NCBI GenBank assembly: GCA_030144725.1
Contig: JASKMD010000021.1
Span: 457,040-521,039 of the forward strand
Source: Haematococcus lacustris
Lineage: Eukaryota > Chlorophyta > Chlorophyceae > Chlamydomonadales > Haematococcaceae
Direction of reading: 5' to 3'
Length of the DNA stretch: 64,000 nucleotides
Part shown: one piece after another, positions 34,698-46,669 of the stretch
How the letters are laid out: each line of letters opens with the position of its first letter
Position numbering within the stretch: position 1 is the stretch's first letter
Notes under the pieces: model-generated
Database searches by the model: none
Told to the model about the DNA's origin: nothing
Seen by the model: the letters and a program-made list of their open reading frames with translations, nothing else
Translations under genes and position numbers: made by a program

Positions 34698-34713
34698 TTG
34701 CAGTTGTCAGCCC
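34698..34713 (+). repeat. Right 16-bp direct repeat flanking element copy 2
   Basis: Identical to 31,600-31,615; sequence identity stops at exactly 16 bases on both sides. Confidence 0.6.
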
Positions 34714-35263
34714 GTTAGGAGCTGCCACTCGCTCAGCGTGTCCGGCTCTGACTCCAGTAGGTCAGCCACGGTGAGCACCTAAGGCCATGTGGGTGAGCCA
34801 TGTGGGTGAGCCATGCAGTAAGGTGTGATGTCACCCTCATGGTGCAGGACTTGCACCAGGGGACTGGTGGGGTGCAATGGAGCCACCACCATCACATGTA
34901 GGGCAGAGGGCTGTGTAAAGTCTCCCTCCCCTTGATGCTCATCGAGTTTATGGCTGCCATGTACTGCTGCTGAGTGCTGATGTTGGTGGTGAGGGCACTG
35001 GCGCTTGTGCCACTGCTGCAGCTGTGGCTGCTGTTGCGTCCACCCTCCCCATCACCCTGATAGTTGAGCACAGTGCTGCAGCAGGCTGGGTCCAGCGTGA
35101 TACAGAAGGCAGGGCCTTGGACCCAGGGCTGGATGAAGGCGGACTGGCCACCTATCCTGCGGCTCACTCATGAGCTATGAACCCACCATCACACAATCAT
35201 CACACCATTCTCACCCTCCACCCCTCCTCCCCCACATATGACCCCCTTTTTGCCCTGACCACC
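34714..35263. other. Stretch between element copy 2 and the transferase stop
   Basis: A minus-strand frame is open from 35,167 to 34,892, but I recognise nothing in it and the transferase has already ended at 35,264. Confidence 0.35.
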
Positions 35264-38200
35264 TCATACCTGCCAGGCTGGGGGCGGTAGGGCTGCGAGT
35301 CTTGCCACCTCTTCTGCGCTAACCTCTGGTCGCCTTAGGCTGGCTCTGAACACCTGGCAAGGGCAGGACGCCACAGCAGCAGCGGGAGGGACATCATGGC
35401 AGCAGGGGATGGCTTGCAAAGAAGGGCCAGCTGGGGCTTGACACTTGGCTGGTACCCCACCCCGCCCCGCCCCGCCCCGCCCCGCCCCGCCCCGCCCCGC
35501 CCCGCCCCGCCCCGCCCCGCCCCGCCCCGCCCCGCCCCGCCCCGCCCCGCCCCGCCCCGCCCCGCCCCGCCCCGCCCCGCCCCGCCCCGCCCCGCCCCGC
35601 CCCGCCCCGCCCCGCCCCGCCCCGCCCCGCCCCGCCCCGCCCCGCCCCGCCCCGCCCCGCCCCGCCCCGCCCCGCCCCGCCCCGCCCCGCCCCGCCCCGC
35701 CCCGCCCCGCCCCGCCCCGCCCCGCCCCGCCCCGCCCCGCCCCGCCCCGCCCCCCCTCTCCCCCTCACCCCATGTGCATCCACTATGTTGTCTGGGGAGG
35801 TGCAGGCCACCCCCACCCAGTGGTCCGTGCCCAGCTGCTGCATTTCAAACAGCCACCTGCAGCCACACACATGCCGCCCAGCTGACAGCAGGCAGCAGGC
35901 AGGCAGGCTGAGGTCAGTCTTGGCAGCAGCAGAATCGCAACCCGCCAGAACTGTACAGCAGCAGCAGGGTCAGGGTCCCCATCAGTGGTTTGCCTGGCAG
36001 GAGTGATTCCCAATGACACTGCTGCTGCAACACAACACTGCTGCAGCCCAGCAGCCAGCCCAGGGGATGGCAAGGAGGCAGCGGCAGCACATGGGCTCTT
36101 CATCAGAGCAAATGTCCACGGAATGCAGCAGTCCAGTGTTGCCCTGCTGTCAAGGATGGGCTAGCTCCTGACATACTTTGAGAGGTAGGGGATTCGAACC
36201 CAGCCGGGTGCAGTAGCAGCTCTCAAGCTCTCCCGTTGTTTTTGCCCTTTTGACCTCTACAGCCTTGACTCAGCTCCTGCCAAGCATCGCCCCTGTCAAT
36301 GCCACCTCTGCTCCAAAGCCCAAACATCTTCATCAAGTCTGCTGAGGGAATGCAAAACTCACAACTCTCCTCACCTTTGCTGGGAACTCTATCCTAGATC
36401 ATCGCACATTATTCGAAATTATTTCTACATTGTTTGAATTCTAATTTTAGTTATTGTCCCCAATCATTGCACACTCCAGCCGCCTTCACTTCCTCCTCTT
36501 TTTCTGTGTCACCCCCCTTCCCTCCTTTGCTCTCCTCGCCCCCCATTGCCTCCTTCACCCATCCTTCCCTTCTGACACCCCACCTGTCTTAGACCTGGCC
36601 ATCCACCTGGCATCGCACGTCACAGGCTACACGTCGCACGCTGATGGCTACACGTTGCACGCTGATGGCTACACAAGCTACAGGCCACACGTCACACACG
36701 ATGCCAGAGCTGTCACACCCCACCTGTCTTGCACCTGGCCATCCAGTGACAAGCTGGCACGCCACCGAGGCTTCAGCAGAGCTGCAGGACCAAGGCCCTG
36801 CACAGTGGCATTGAGGGGCAGCCGGGCAGCCTGGCCTCCTACCCTCCTGCCCTGCCCTCACCACCCCACACCTCGCCTTCCACCCCTTGCAGCCCTTACA
36901 GCCCTTACACACGCATCACCCGCACCAGCCTTAGCACCCCGCCCTTCTCACACCCGCTCCCCATACCCCGCACCCCACACACCCTGCCCCTGCTCAGCCC
37001 GTGATGGAACCCAGGAAAAGCAGCAACCCCACATCCCATTACCCTCCTGACACGCTGTGTGTGTCGGCTTGGCCTGGCGGCAGCAACGCAACACCCCACG
37101 TCAACAGGCACGCAGGGAGCACCCCCCACAGCCTCCCAAACCCATATCACCCTTATCACACCGCCCCCCACACCCCGCCTCAGGCTCAGCCCGTGACGGC
37201 AAGGCGTTCCTAGGTGCAGCCAGTCAGCCCTGACTCCCTCCCAGCCCCCCAGCAGCCAGGGTTGAGGGGCACAGGGGGTCGCAGCAGAGCTGACGCCTGG
37301 CTGGGTGTCGGGACAGCTGCTCATCCTCCCCCACCAGCACCAGCAGCCAGCGGTTAGGGCACAGGCCTACATGGGGCTTGTTCAGCCGCGGCCACTGCCG
37401 GAGCAGCGGCAGAGCTAGACTCAAGCCCGCTGCTGGGAAGTGGTGTGGCAAGCAGGACCAATGCTTCACCTCAATGCTTCACCAAGTAGATTGAGTACAC
37501 CACCAACTCGCTCAACACCACTCGGCAGCGCAGCACCTGGACTCAAGCCCTCAATACCACTCGCCACCTCCTCCTGGACCAGACCCCCGGGGGGCCGTGG
37601 ACCAGACCCTGAGGAGCAGACCCTGTTGGCTGACACGGAGCGGCGCTGGGCAGCCAGGGACTCCGCCCGCTGCACTGCACCTACGCCCGCTGCTGGACAG
37701 TGGTGTGGCAAGCGGGACGATGAGAATCAATGCTTCACCTCAACGTGTGCTGAATGTGCACACTGTGTGCACAGCCCAGTGGATGCTGGCTCTAGCCCTG
37801 GCGGCGGATCAGGGGCAGCCTGGGGCAGGGATGAGCTGGCTGGGAGGCGGCAGTTTGGATGTGCTGCGTGTGCCACCTCCAGCCCTGGCGACGAATTAGA
37901 GGCAGCCTGGGAAGCCTGGAGTATTAGGTGCGGCCTGGGGGTGAGCTGGCTGGTAGGCGGCAGTAGGTGCAGTACCTGCAGTGCCTCTTCCTGCCTGGCC
38001 CCCTCTGCAGCCAACCTGGCCCCCTCTGCAGCCAACCTGGACCCCTCTGCAGCCAACCTGGCCCCCTCTGCAGCCAACCTGGCCCCCTCTGCAGCCAACC
38101 TGGCCCCCTCTGCAGCCAACCTGGCCCCCTCTGCAGCCAACCTGGACCCCTCTGCAGCCAACCTGGACCCCTCTGCAGCCAACCTGGCCCCCTCTGCAGC

Positions 38201-40361
38201 CAACCTGGCCCCCTCTGCAGCCAACCTGGCCCCCTCTGCAGCCAACCTGGCCCCCTCTGCAGCCAACCTGGCCCCCTCTGCAGCCAACCTGGCCCCCTCT
38301 GCAGCCAACCTGGCCCCCTCTGCAGCCAACCTGGCCCCCTCTGCAGCCAACCTGGCCCCCTCTGCAGCCAACCTGGCCCCCTCTGCAGCCAACCTGGCCC
38401 CCTCTGCAGCCAACCTGGCCCCCTCTGCAGCCAACCTGGCCCCCTCTGCAGCCAACCTGGCCCCCTCTGCAGCCAACCTGGACCCCTCTGCAGCCAACCT
38501 GGACCCCTCTGCAGCCAACTGCCGGGGACCTACCTGCCTGGGGCCTGCCTGCCTGCCTGGCTGCCTCCCTCCCTTGGTGGCTGTGCTGGGGGAAGAGGGC
38601 AGCAGGCGTAACCAGGGGCAGAGGGTGCCAGGTCGGGTGGGAGTAGCATGCCCACACAGTGTCAAAGTGCCCCTTAGGGCCCTCTGCAGCCCACCTGGGG
38701 TGTGTGCAGCAGCTGGCCAGGCACGGGGCGAGGGGACTCTTGCCGCCCCTCCTCCTCCTGCTCTCCCTCCGCCTGCTGCTGCTGCCCCTGCTGCTGCTGC
38801 AGTGGAGGGGCGTCAGCCCCAGCCTGCTGCCTGTCAGGGGCTGCCCAGTGCCCCAAGCCCTGGGCTAGGTGCGCGTGACTGAGCGTGAAGGAGGCGCGGC
38901 TGAGGGGTGCAAAGCCCAGCCCGTCCCCACGAGCTTTGACAAAGGCCTGCAGGCCAGACAAAGCAAGAAAGACCGCGCCCTTGGTGTCGGGGCTACATTC
39001 AGGGAGTTGCCTAATTCTGGCGATATCCCCATATCTCGTGTTCTCTTGTTTCTTCACTGAAAGCCCCTGTTTTGTTTCTGCGCATCGCGTCGTTAGGTGG
39101 TTGCTAGGGTGGTTGTCGGGGGGACCATCAGGGAGGAGAGTAGCCTCGGGCCACATGGCCCTTGCTACCCTCCCTCTAGGCCTGCCAGCCAATACTATGT
39201 GAATGTGGTGAGGGGCACCACGCGGAGGCAGAGGCCCAACACAGCAAGCTGTTCAGCACGCATAAGAACCCCCACTAGCCCTCCCCCACTCCTGTCCTCC
39301 CTTCTGTTGCCCTCTCCCCACCCCCACTCCCCTATCCCCTGCCCACTTTCCCCTGCCCAGTTCTCCCCCGTGCACTCCCCACCTCCTTCAAGCTCCAGTG
39401 CCGTTGAAAAGCTGCAGCCTGCTGCTCCTCACCACTCAAGCCAGTGATGGCCCCCCACTACGGGCGTCACAGGGGGAGGGGAGGGGAGGGTGAGGGGCAG
39501 CTGTGGCTGAGGAAGGCACAGGGGGCCTGCTACAGGCACAGCAGTCATTGACTGCCCACCACACCCTGTGGCTACTCAATCTACTTGCAGCTGCGCTCAA
39601 GACTGGAACAGCTGCCTGAACCCCACACCCTCATCCCTGGTTCCACTAGCTCCACCTGCCCATATGATGCACCCAGCTCCCTGATGGTCCCTTGCTCCCC
39701 TCCCGCCCCTCCCTCTCCTCCCGCCCCTCCCTCTCCTCCGCCCCTCCTCCCCTCCTCCCCTCCTCCCCTCCTCCCCTCCTCCCCTCCTCCCCTCCTCCCC
39801 TCCCTCCCCTCCTCCCCTCCCTCCCCTCCCTCCCCTCCTCCCCTCCTCCCCTCCTCCCCTCCTCCCCTCCTCCCCTCCTCCCCTCCTCCCCTCCTCCCCT
39901 CCTCCCCTCCTCCCCTCCTCCCCTCCTCCCCTCCTCCCCTCCTCCCCTCCTCCCCTCCTCCCCTCCTCCCCTCCTCCCCTCCTCCCCTCCTCCCCTCCTC
40001 CCCTCCTCCCCTCCTCCCCTCCTCCCCTCCTCCCCTCCTCCCCTCCTCCCCTCCTCCCCTCCTCCCCTCCTCCCCTCCTCCCCTCCTCCCCCTCCTCCCC
40101 TCCTCCCCTCCTCCCCTCCTCCCCTCCTCCCCTCCTCCCCTCCTCCCCTCCTCCCCTCCTCCCCTCCTTCCCTCCTCCCCTCCTCCCCTCCTCCCTCCCC
40201 CCTCCCCTCCTTCCCACCTCAGCCTCAGAGAGTTGGTCCTTGAACAGCATCAGCGTGTCGGCCCAGGTCCTGCCAGGCCTTGGTCGGTGCTGCTGAGGCC
40301 CCGCCACATCACAGCCCACCACCAGCACTGGCTCACTGGCCAGCACCACCCAGTCACCCTG

Positions 40362-40403
<42 letters not shown>

Positions 40404-41084
40404 GACTAGAGATTGAGGAGAAACAGCACCAGCAGTGGCAGGGGAGGACGGAGTGCAGGGGGTAGAGCAATAGCAGCAGCAGATGCAGCAGTGTCACTGG
40501 CAGCAGTACCAGCGCCACAGGGGGTCCATTCAGTGGTGGGAGCGTTGGCAGCATTGGTGGGCCAGCAGTGGCAGCAGGGACAAGAGTGGAAGTGACAGCG
40601 GGTGGGGTGGGATGGGCAAAGGTAGTGTGGCTGGTAGCCTGAAGAAGCAGAGCTCAACAGGACTAGCCTTCAGCACGACATGCTGGTCACTCTGCCCCGC
40701 ACTGTGTGACCACACAAGGCTGCTGACCTCGTGCGAGACATTGAAGTTGAAGTTGGGTGCATCTGGGGCCCTTGTCGTGCAGCTGAAGGGCTTTCCGCCC
40801 TTTGTCCTCTGGATGCGCGCTTCGGATAGCTTCACATGGCACACGCGAGCGATGGCTGCTCGCTGAAGTAAGCGGCTGACCAACGCCCGGGCTTGGTCGT
40901 CAGCTTTAAGAAATCTGGCTACTGCGGCCTGCTCGTCGAGGGGCAGCAGCGCTTCCAGACATTCCCTCGCGGCTGGATGAGACAGCGTACGGACATCCAG
41001 GTGGATGGCCCAACGCAAGCGCGCGGCTGATGCTCCCGCCTCAATTTTGTCTTCATCCCACTCTTGCAGCGATGCTGTACCCAT
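35264..41084 (-). CDS. 4'-phosphopantetheinyl transferase (Sfp/AASDHPPT type)
   Basis: Transfers phosphopantetheine from CoA to carrier-protein serines of fatty-acid and polyketide systems (family knowledge). Exons I can place: 41,084-40,728 (ATG start; [11 protein letters not shown], then KGGKPF and FNFNVSHE), 40,358-40,218 ([20 protein letters not shown]; Asp of the metal site in GCDV), 39,457-39,383 (WGAITG...FQRHWSLKE), 38,946 onward ([12 protein letters not shown]), 35,856-35,769 ([17 protein letters not shown]...IVDAHG) and 35,353-35,264 ([11 protein letters not shown]... to TGA). Phases agree across the first four and the last two. The join between 38,946 and 35,856 is unresolved: a donor at 38,694 would end that exon in phase 0, and a candidate middle exon lies near 36,030-35,960, but the phases do not settle it. 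The large introns hold a 21-bp minisatellite, a (CCCGC)n array and C-rich repeats. Confidence 0.78.
35456..35752. repeat. (CCCGC)n array
   Basis: About 59 near-perfect pentamers in the last intron of the phosphopantetheinyl transferase gene. Confidence 0.95.
36183..36240 (-). other. tRNA-like sequence
   Basis: Box B GGTTCGAATCC on the minus strand (36,190-36,200) with a plausible box A upstream (GAGAGCTTGAGAGC). No full cloverleaf. Confidence 0.3.
37010..37130. repeat. Dispersed repeat, copy A
   Basis: Shares CTGACACGCTGTGTGTGTCG and following GCAGCAACGCAACACC with 42,150-42,300. Confidence 0.75.
37990..38519. repeat. 21-bp minisatellite, ~25 units
   Basis: Unit CTGGCCCCCTCTGCAGCCAAC with C/A variants. 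The length is a multiple of 3, so the array is open in several frames on both strands; on the minus strand one frame repeats LAAEGAR. Probably intronic in the transferase gene. Confidence 0.93.
39690..40205. repeat. (CTCCTCCC)-type C-rich array
   Basis: 8-bp TCCCCTCC units in the transferase intron 39,458-40,217. Confidence 0.92.
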
Positions 41085-41283
41085 CCGTTTCCGAAGAGGG
41101 GCTTCGCACAGAAGAGAGCCACAAGCGAGCGAATAAGTGGAGCGGCTAACATAACCGACATGGACGCAGTAAACCGGTCGCGCTGGACATAGCGTGCGCA
41201 GCAGGTCATATCTAATAGCAAGACTGCTTCCGCATTACAATGGTACAACATCAGCGCTGCTGTTTGATTGGCGCGTCCGTAGC
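41085..41283. promoter_or_regulatory. Spacer containing the transferase promoter
   Basis: 199 bp between the end of the succinyl-CoA ligase gene and the transferase ATG, both on the minus strand. It also holds the upstream gene's TGTAA. Confidence 0.4.
41235..41239 (-). terminator. TGTAA polyadenylation signal of the succinyl-CoA ligase gene
   Basis: TGTAA on the minus strand, about 45 bases past the TGA at 41,284. TGTAA is the usual poly(A) signal of volvocalean green algae (family knowledge); use here is inferred from position. Confidence 0.45.
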
Positions 41284-44200
41284 TCACAGCAACTGGCGCT
41301 CCACGAATACCTTCTTCATGGCGGCTCCCATCTGTGCTGGAGATTGCACGACCGTGACCCCCGCGGCCTCGAGCGCCGCAATCTTGTCCGAGGCTTTCCC
41401 CTTGCCGCCAGAAATAATAGCGCCTGCGTGACCCATTCGCCGCCCAGGAGGAGCCGTCAAGCCTGCGAGCGACAAGTGGCACTGCGTCGATGCCGAGACG
41501 ATCAGCATTGTTCCCTCCGCCTACCAAGTCCACGCTTTGCATCTTCCAACCCGCTGCTTGCGACCCCTCACACCTGCGATGAACGAAACGACCGGCTTCT
41601 TTGTGCCCGACTTTATCAAAAACTCAGCCGCCTCCTCCTCAGCGGTTCCGCCAATCTCGCCGATCATGATGATGCCCTCCGTCTGCACCCAGAAACACGT
41701 GATGTGAGGCAGAGTAAACGCTGTGAGGCAAGGTTGCCTGTTCCACCTCCCTCTGCCCGCTGCAGCCAGCACTGTCCAGGGTCACTCCCCCGCCACCGTC
41801 CTCCCCAACACAGCTAGGGCTGTACGCCCTGAGCTCTGCACGTCGACCCTACCGCTCCCAACGCCCCTTCGCCCTGCCACAGCCACACAGGCTGCTGAAA
41901 GCAGAAGCTGTGGAAGCAGTGCACTGCTACGTGGTGCCACACGGGCTGTGTGGGTCAGACGTTGTGGCTGCACTACAGGGCGGTGTGGTGGAGTGCAGCG
42001 GCCTCTTGCCTGGGGGTCCACCACAAACTTCTCCAAGCAGTCGACAAAGTTGGTGCCGTTGAAGGGGTCGCCTCCAATGCCCACCACTGTAGACTGGCCC
42101 AAGCCTTCCCTGGTGGTTTGGTACACCGCCTGCAGCAGAGGCAGCCCAGGGGGGAGAGCAACCCCACACCCCATCACCTTCCTGACACGCTGTGTGTGTG
42201 TCGGCTGGGCCTGGCGGCAGCAACGCAACACCCTACACCCTCATCAACAGCCTAATCAACAGGCAACACCCTAATCAACAGGCACGCAGGTAGAGGCACC
42301 CCCTGCAGAGGCAGCCCAGGGGCCAGGGGGGCAGGGGGGCCGGTGCGCAGCTGGCAACAGAGCAGGCAAGCAGCAGGGCGATGAGACGCAGCGCACACTG
42401 ACTAGTCATCAAGTGCCTGTTGAGGTTGGCTGGCCCTGCAGCTGCCTGTCGAAGCCAGCAGCCACCCCAAGAGATTTCCCAAGTACATCTTGTACAGCTC
42501 CTGCTGGTCAGCTTGAGAGAAGCAGCAGGCGTTTGGACAGCCTGACACCTGGCATTTTGCCTCTGGGCGTGCAGGTTTGATGAAGTCTGGCCCTTGTTGC
42601 TGGCCTGATGACACCACCACATGTCACAGTAAACTGAACTGCCTGACGAGCCTAGTTAAGCCCCGCTCACCTTGATTGCCTGCCCTGGCAATGGGTGGTG
42701 GTAATCATTGGCTGATTGCAAATCAAGGCTGGCCAGGGTGGCTTGGGGTTAGAGAGGGCTGGGCAGAGCTGGGTAGGCCAAGGCAGGGGAGGGCCAAGCT
42801 GGGTAGGGCAGGGCAGGGGAGGGCCAAGCTGGGTAGGGCAGGGCAGGGGAGGGCCAAGCTGGGTAGGGTAGGGCAGGGGAGGGCCAAGCTGGGTAGGGCA
42901 GGGCAGGGGAGGGCCAAGCTGGGTAGGGCAGGGCAGGGGAGGGCCAAGCTGGGTAGGGCAGGGCAGGGGAGGGCCAAGCTGGGTAGGGCAGGGCAGGGGA
43001 GGGCCAAGCTGGGTAGGGCAGGGCAGGGGAGGGCCAAGCTGGGTAGGGCAGGGCAGGGGAGGGCCAAGCTGGGTAGGGCAGGGCAGGGGAGGGCCAAGCT
43101 GGGTAGGGCAGGGCAGGGGAGGGCCAAGCTGGGGGGGGGGGGATAGCCAGGGGTCCCCCAGGGCTGGCCAAAGCTGGCCAAGTTTGAGACAATGTAACAT
43201 GGGCTGGCCATGGCTGGGCAGCTGTGAGGAGGGTGTGGGTCGCACCTCATATGTTAAGGTACCGGAGCGGGACACCACACCTATGCGCCCCTTCTGATGA
43301 ATGTAGCCCTATGAGCCATGGCAGCAGCGGTTGCAGTAGTGGCAGCAACAGTAGTGGCAGCAGCATTAGTGGCAGCAGCAGTAGTGACAGCAGCAGGAGC
43401 AAGAGTGGCAACATTCTAAGAGTGGCAGTGGTGGCGGGGGCAGCAGCGGAGGGTCCTGTAGCAAGATGACAGGGTCCTCAAGTATGAGAGTAGACAAGGT
43501 CAGGCTGGGATGGATCTGGGTTGACTGTGGACATCAGCAGGGAAGCTGAGCAACGAGGCAATGAATTGGCTGAGACTCCCATGAAACCAGGGGCATGGCC
43601 TGGTTGCTCTGGCTGCCCTACCCGCCCTGCCCACCTGGCCCGCCTACCTGCCAGCCCTGCCCACCTCACTGTCCTCGCCCCCAGCATTGTGGTGAGTGAC
43701 TCACTGGCATGATGCCGATCTTGCATTCCCCTGGCTTGATGATGCCAGGGCAGTTGGGCCCAATCAGCCTTGTCTTGCTTTGCTCACTCATAACCTTCTT
43801 GACCCGCACCTGCAGCCAGGTGGGGCATCACGACAAGGAAGCGGGAATGATTTGTGCTAGAATTAAGGATTATGTCATATTGACCCTGAACCCTAACCCT
43901 TACCCCTAAGCCAAATGACATGACGGCAAGGAAGAGGGCGCCAGGCACTGTTCTCATAGTAACGCCTTGATGCAGCAGCACCAGCCCCACACTGCCCTCC
44001 TTGCATGCCTAGCCTGCAGCTGATGCTCTTGAATATACTGTGGCCTGAGTCTCCTCTGCTCCTGCATCAGCTGTCTTGCTTGGAGCAATTTGTGATATGT
44101 TCGACAAGATTTTTTATTTTTTTTTGCTACATGAACCTGCCTGCTGCCTGCTCTGCTGGCTGCCCTGCTGCCTGCGCTGCTTTGCTGCGTGGCTGCGTGC

Positions 44201-45695
44201 TTGTCGCCCTGGCTCCTCCATACACCTCACATGCTGCATCACCAGCCTAGCTATGTCCCCTTGGCAAGGGAGGGTGAAGAGGGTGAGGAGGTAGTGGAGG
44301 TGCACAGCTCTTTATTTCTGCCTGTTTTGTGGTGTACAAACATGGCCTGCCTGCCTGCCTGCTGCCCTGCTCCATAACCTGGCCGCTAATGACGTGCTTA
44401 GCTGCGGCCTGCTCGCTTCTTTGCAGTCAGCTTACTTGCCTGCGGCCTGCTGCTTGTTCAATTGTTTGGCCTGCTTGACTTGCTTTGCTGTCTGCTACAT
44501 GTGCCAATGCAGCTGCATGCGGGCCTTGCTTGGCCGTGTGGTGCTTGGCCTGCATGGATCTGCTTGGCTGCGTGCTTGCTGCCCTAGCCTCCGCCAGGCC
44601 ACCCACCATGTCATGTTGGGGGATGCCCTCAGTGATGCACACTACCAGGTCCAGCTCAGCATCCACTGCCTCAAGGATGGCGGCGGCGGCAAAGGGGGGC
44701 GGCACGTAGATGACGGTGGCGTGGCAGCCTGTGGCGTCCTTGGCTTCCCGCACGCTGTTGAACACCGGCAGGCCCAAGTGCGTGGTGCCGCCCTTCTTGG
44801 GGGTCACACCTCCCACCATGCGGGTGCCGAAGTCGATGGCCTGAGGGGGCAAGAAAGGAGAGAGCTGGGCAAGAAGGCAGCTGAGGTGCGTGGCTGGTGG
44901 GGAGGCAGGCAGGTATGTGTATGGGTGTGGGGTATGGGTGCGAGCTAGCAGGGCTAAAGTGGGCTTGAGGAGTTTAAGCTGGGCTGGATAGGGCAAAATA
45001 GCACATAAGCTTGGCTGTAGCGTGGAGAGCAGGATCACATCAGGTGGCTTCCACATTGCTGGCCTGCACTGACGAGAGTACAGCTGGAAATCTGCAGCCT
45101 TTGTGGACTCTCGTCGACGTCTAACAACACACAACTGCTGTGCTGATACCTGAGGCGGGGGCTGCTGTATTGTCTGCTTATGAAGCCTGACACTATACTA
45201 TTGCACGAAATACAAGTGGAGGGCAGGGCTGTACATGGACAAGCGAACAAATGAGCTGGTTTTGCGCTCATGCAATGATTGCGGCTGGTGGGCCAGTGAT
45301 GACAGATCAGTAATGGGAATTGACTACTTTGCAATCGCGGCAATGTCCATCGTTGTACAAACGCTTGCGAGCACGACCTGCTGTGAGTGGAACGTTCCGT
45401 TCTTGACCAGTAAAGCCCTGACATATGACCTTGGTATCTTTGTTCACAAACACAGCGGGTGCCTGCGGTCGCAGAGGAAGCGACGCAACAAATGACAACA
45501 CATTCGTAATCAGACAGCGCAATTGACCAGGATCACAGTCGCACTCACATAGTCAGTCGCAAAGCACCGGACTGATTGCAGCAGCTGATTGGTGTACTGT
45601 TCTGCAGGTCTGCAGCAAGAGAGCGAGGCCAAGTGGGACGAAGCACGCAACTGCCGTCAATCATGTCGACAGTACCTTGCAAGGAGACGCCACAT
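41284..45695 (-). CDS. Succinyl-CoA ligase alpha subunit, mitochondrial
   Basis: TCA-cycle enzyme subunit that binds CoA and carries the phospho-histidine (family knowledge). Exons: 45,695-45,676 (MWRLLA), 45,609-45,549 (Arg/Gln-rich presequence ending CFATDY), 45,462-45,378, 44,840-44,607, 43,809-43,705, 43,308-43,246, 42,129-42,010, 41,682-41,574, 41,462-41,284 (TGA). Phases match, giving 324 residues after ignoring one inserted base. Signature blocks are [107 protein letters not shown] and [20 protein letters not shown] (active His in GHAGAI). Exon 3 has an apparent extra base at 45,405 between GFTG and KNGTFHSQQ. The intron after 42,010 uses a GC donor (GCAAGA). A 30-bp minisatellite sits in the intron at 42,770-43,130. 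Confidence 0.9.
42150..42300. repeat. Dispersed repeat, copy B
   Basis: Counterpart of 37,010-37,130 in the same orientation, with an extra internal CCTAATCAACAGGCA duplication. Confidence 0.75.
42770..43130. repeat. 30-bp G-rich minisatellite, 12 units
   Basis: Unit GGGTAGGGCAGGGCAGGGGA + GGGCCAAGCT in the succinyl-CoA ligase intron 42,130-43,245. Confidence 0.94.
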
Positions 45696-46669
45696 AGCGG
45701 GTGTTCAATGGGGCACGACTACTTACCGAGCGCCCTAAAACATGCTGCCGACATCACTAATCTGGTGCTAAAAAAACGAAGGTGGACATTTCGGTCGGGC
45801 GTGTCGTGGGGTCAGGTCCAATGAACGTGCATCGCTTGTTTCGCCACCCTATAGCAGTGCAAATGTGTATGGGTTGGAGCTGCTAGGGGAGCTCTAGCTA
45901 CAAGCACACACACCAGATTGGCAAAGCTGAAGTGGGCATTTGGCCCATTTGGCCCTCTAGCAGTAGGGCGCAGCCTCGCAGCCTGTGTATGTTTAGAACT
46001 CGTGTCCTGATTAGAACAATTGAAAAATCACCTCAGCCGTATGACTACTCATACCATATGACTACTCATACGGTATGAGGCCCTTAAACTTCGACCATTT
46101 GCAGCGCTAAACCACTCCCCGGGCTGCTGCCATAACAACAGAGAAATTCTATGGGGTCAGACCAGTGAGAGCTGCAGCCAGTCGTGCGGGCGGCCAAGAA
46201 GCGTAGCGGTTAGGGAGGTAATTTTGAAATTCCCCTCGCAAGGCCGCGAATCGGCCCCATGTGTAGCAGAGCACGGGCCATATCTTGAGCACATGCGATC
46301 AGATTACACCCCTGCACCTCCACAATCCACTCCCAAAACTGAACCGGCCAGCTCACAGAAGCCGCATCATGGCTTTGTCCGGTGCCCGCTTGCCCGGCGA
46401 CTTTGTGCGGCCCCAGCAAGACCAAGCGCGATAACTGGGGCCTCTCACACGCTCCAACTCTGTTGCATAGAGGTATACCCCTGTACCTATGTACTCACGT
46501 GCGCCCCAACCACCAGGTAAGGTAGTTAGCGCTACATATCAGGGGTCATTACCCCCAGCATGGCACGTGCGTTGCCTTGCCCCTTGTCCAGGTGCAGCGC
46601 TGCGCTGGCACTTGTGTGAGAGCACCCAGCTGCAAGGTACCTTTTCCACGTTTCCACTTTCCAACCAAC
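45696..46669. other. Spacer upstream of the succinyl-CoA ligase gene
   Basis: No gene recognised. Contains a dyad CCGTATGA...TCATACGG at 46,037-46,073 enclosing two TATGACTACTCATAC units, and a weak tRNA-like segment near 46,190-46,250. Confidence 0.4.

Noticed and set aside
35394..35911. Pro-Ala-Arg repeat protein and its antisense counterpart
   Set aside because: Frames through (CCCGC)n; the flanking transferase exons and phases show an intron.
42667..43278. Repetitive ORFs reading [10 protein letters not shown] or [10 protein letters not shown]
   Set aside because: Frames through the 30-bp minisatellite in a succinyl-CoA ligase intron.
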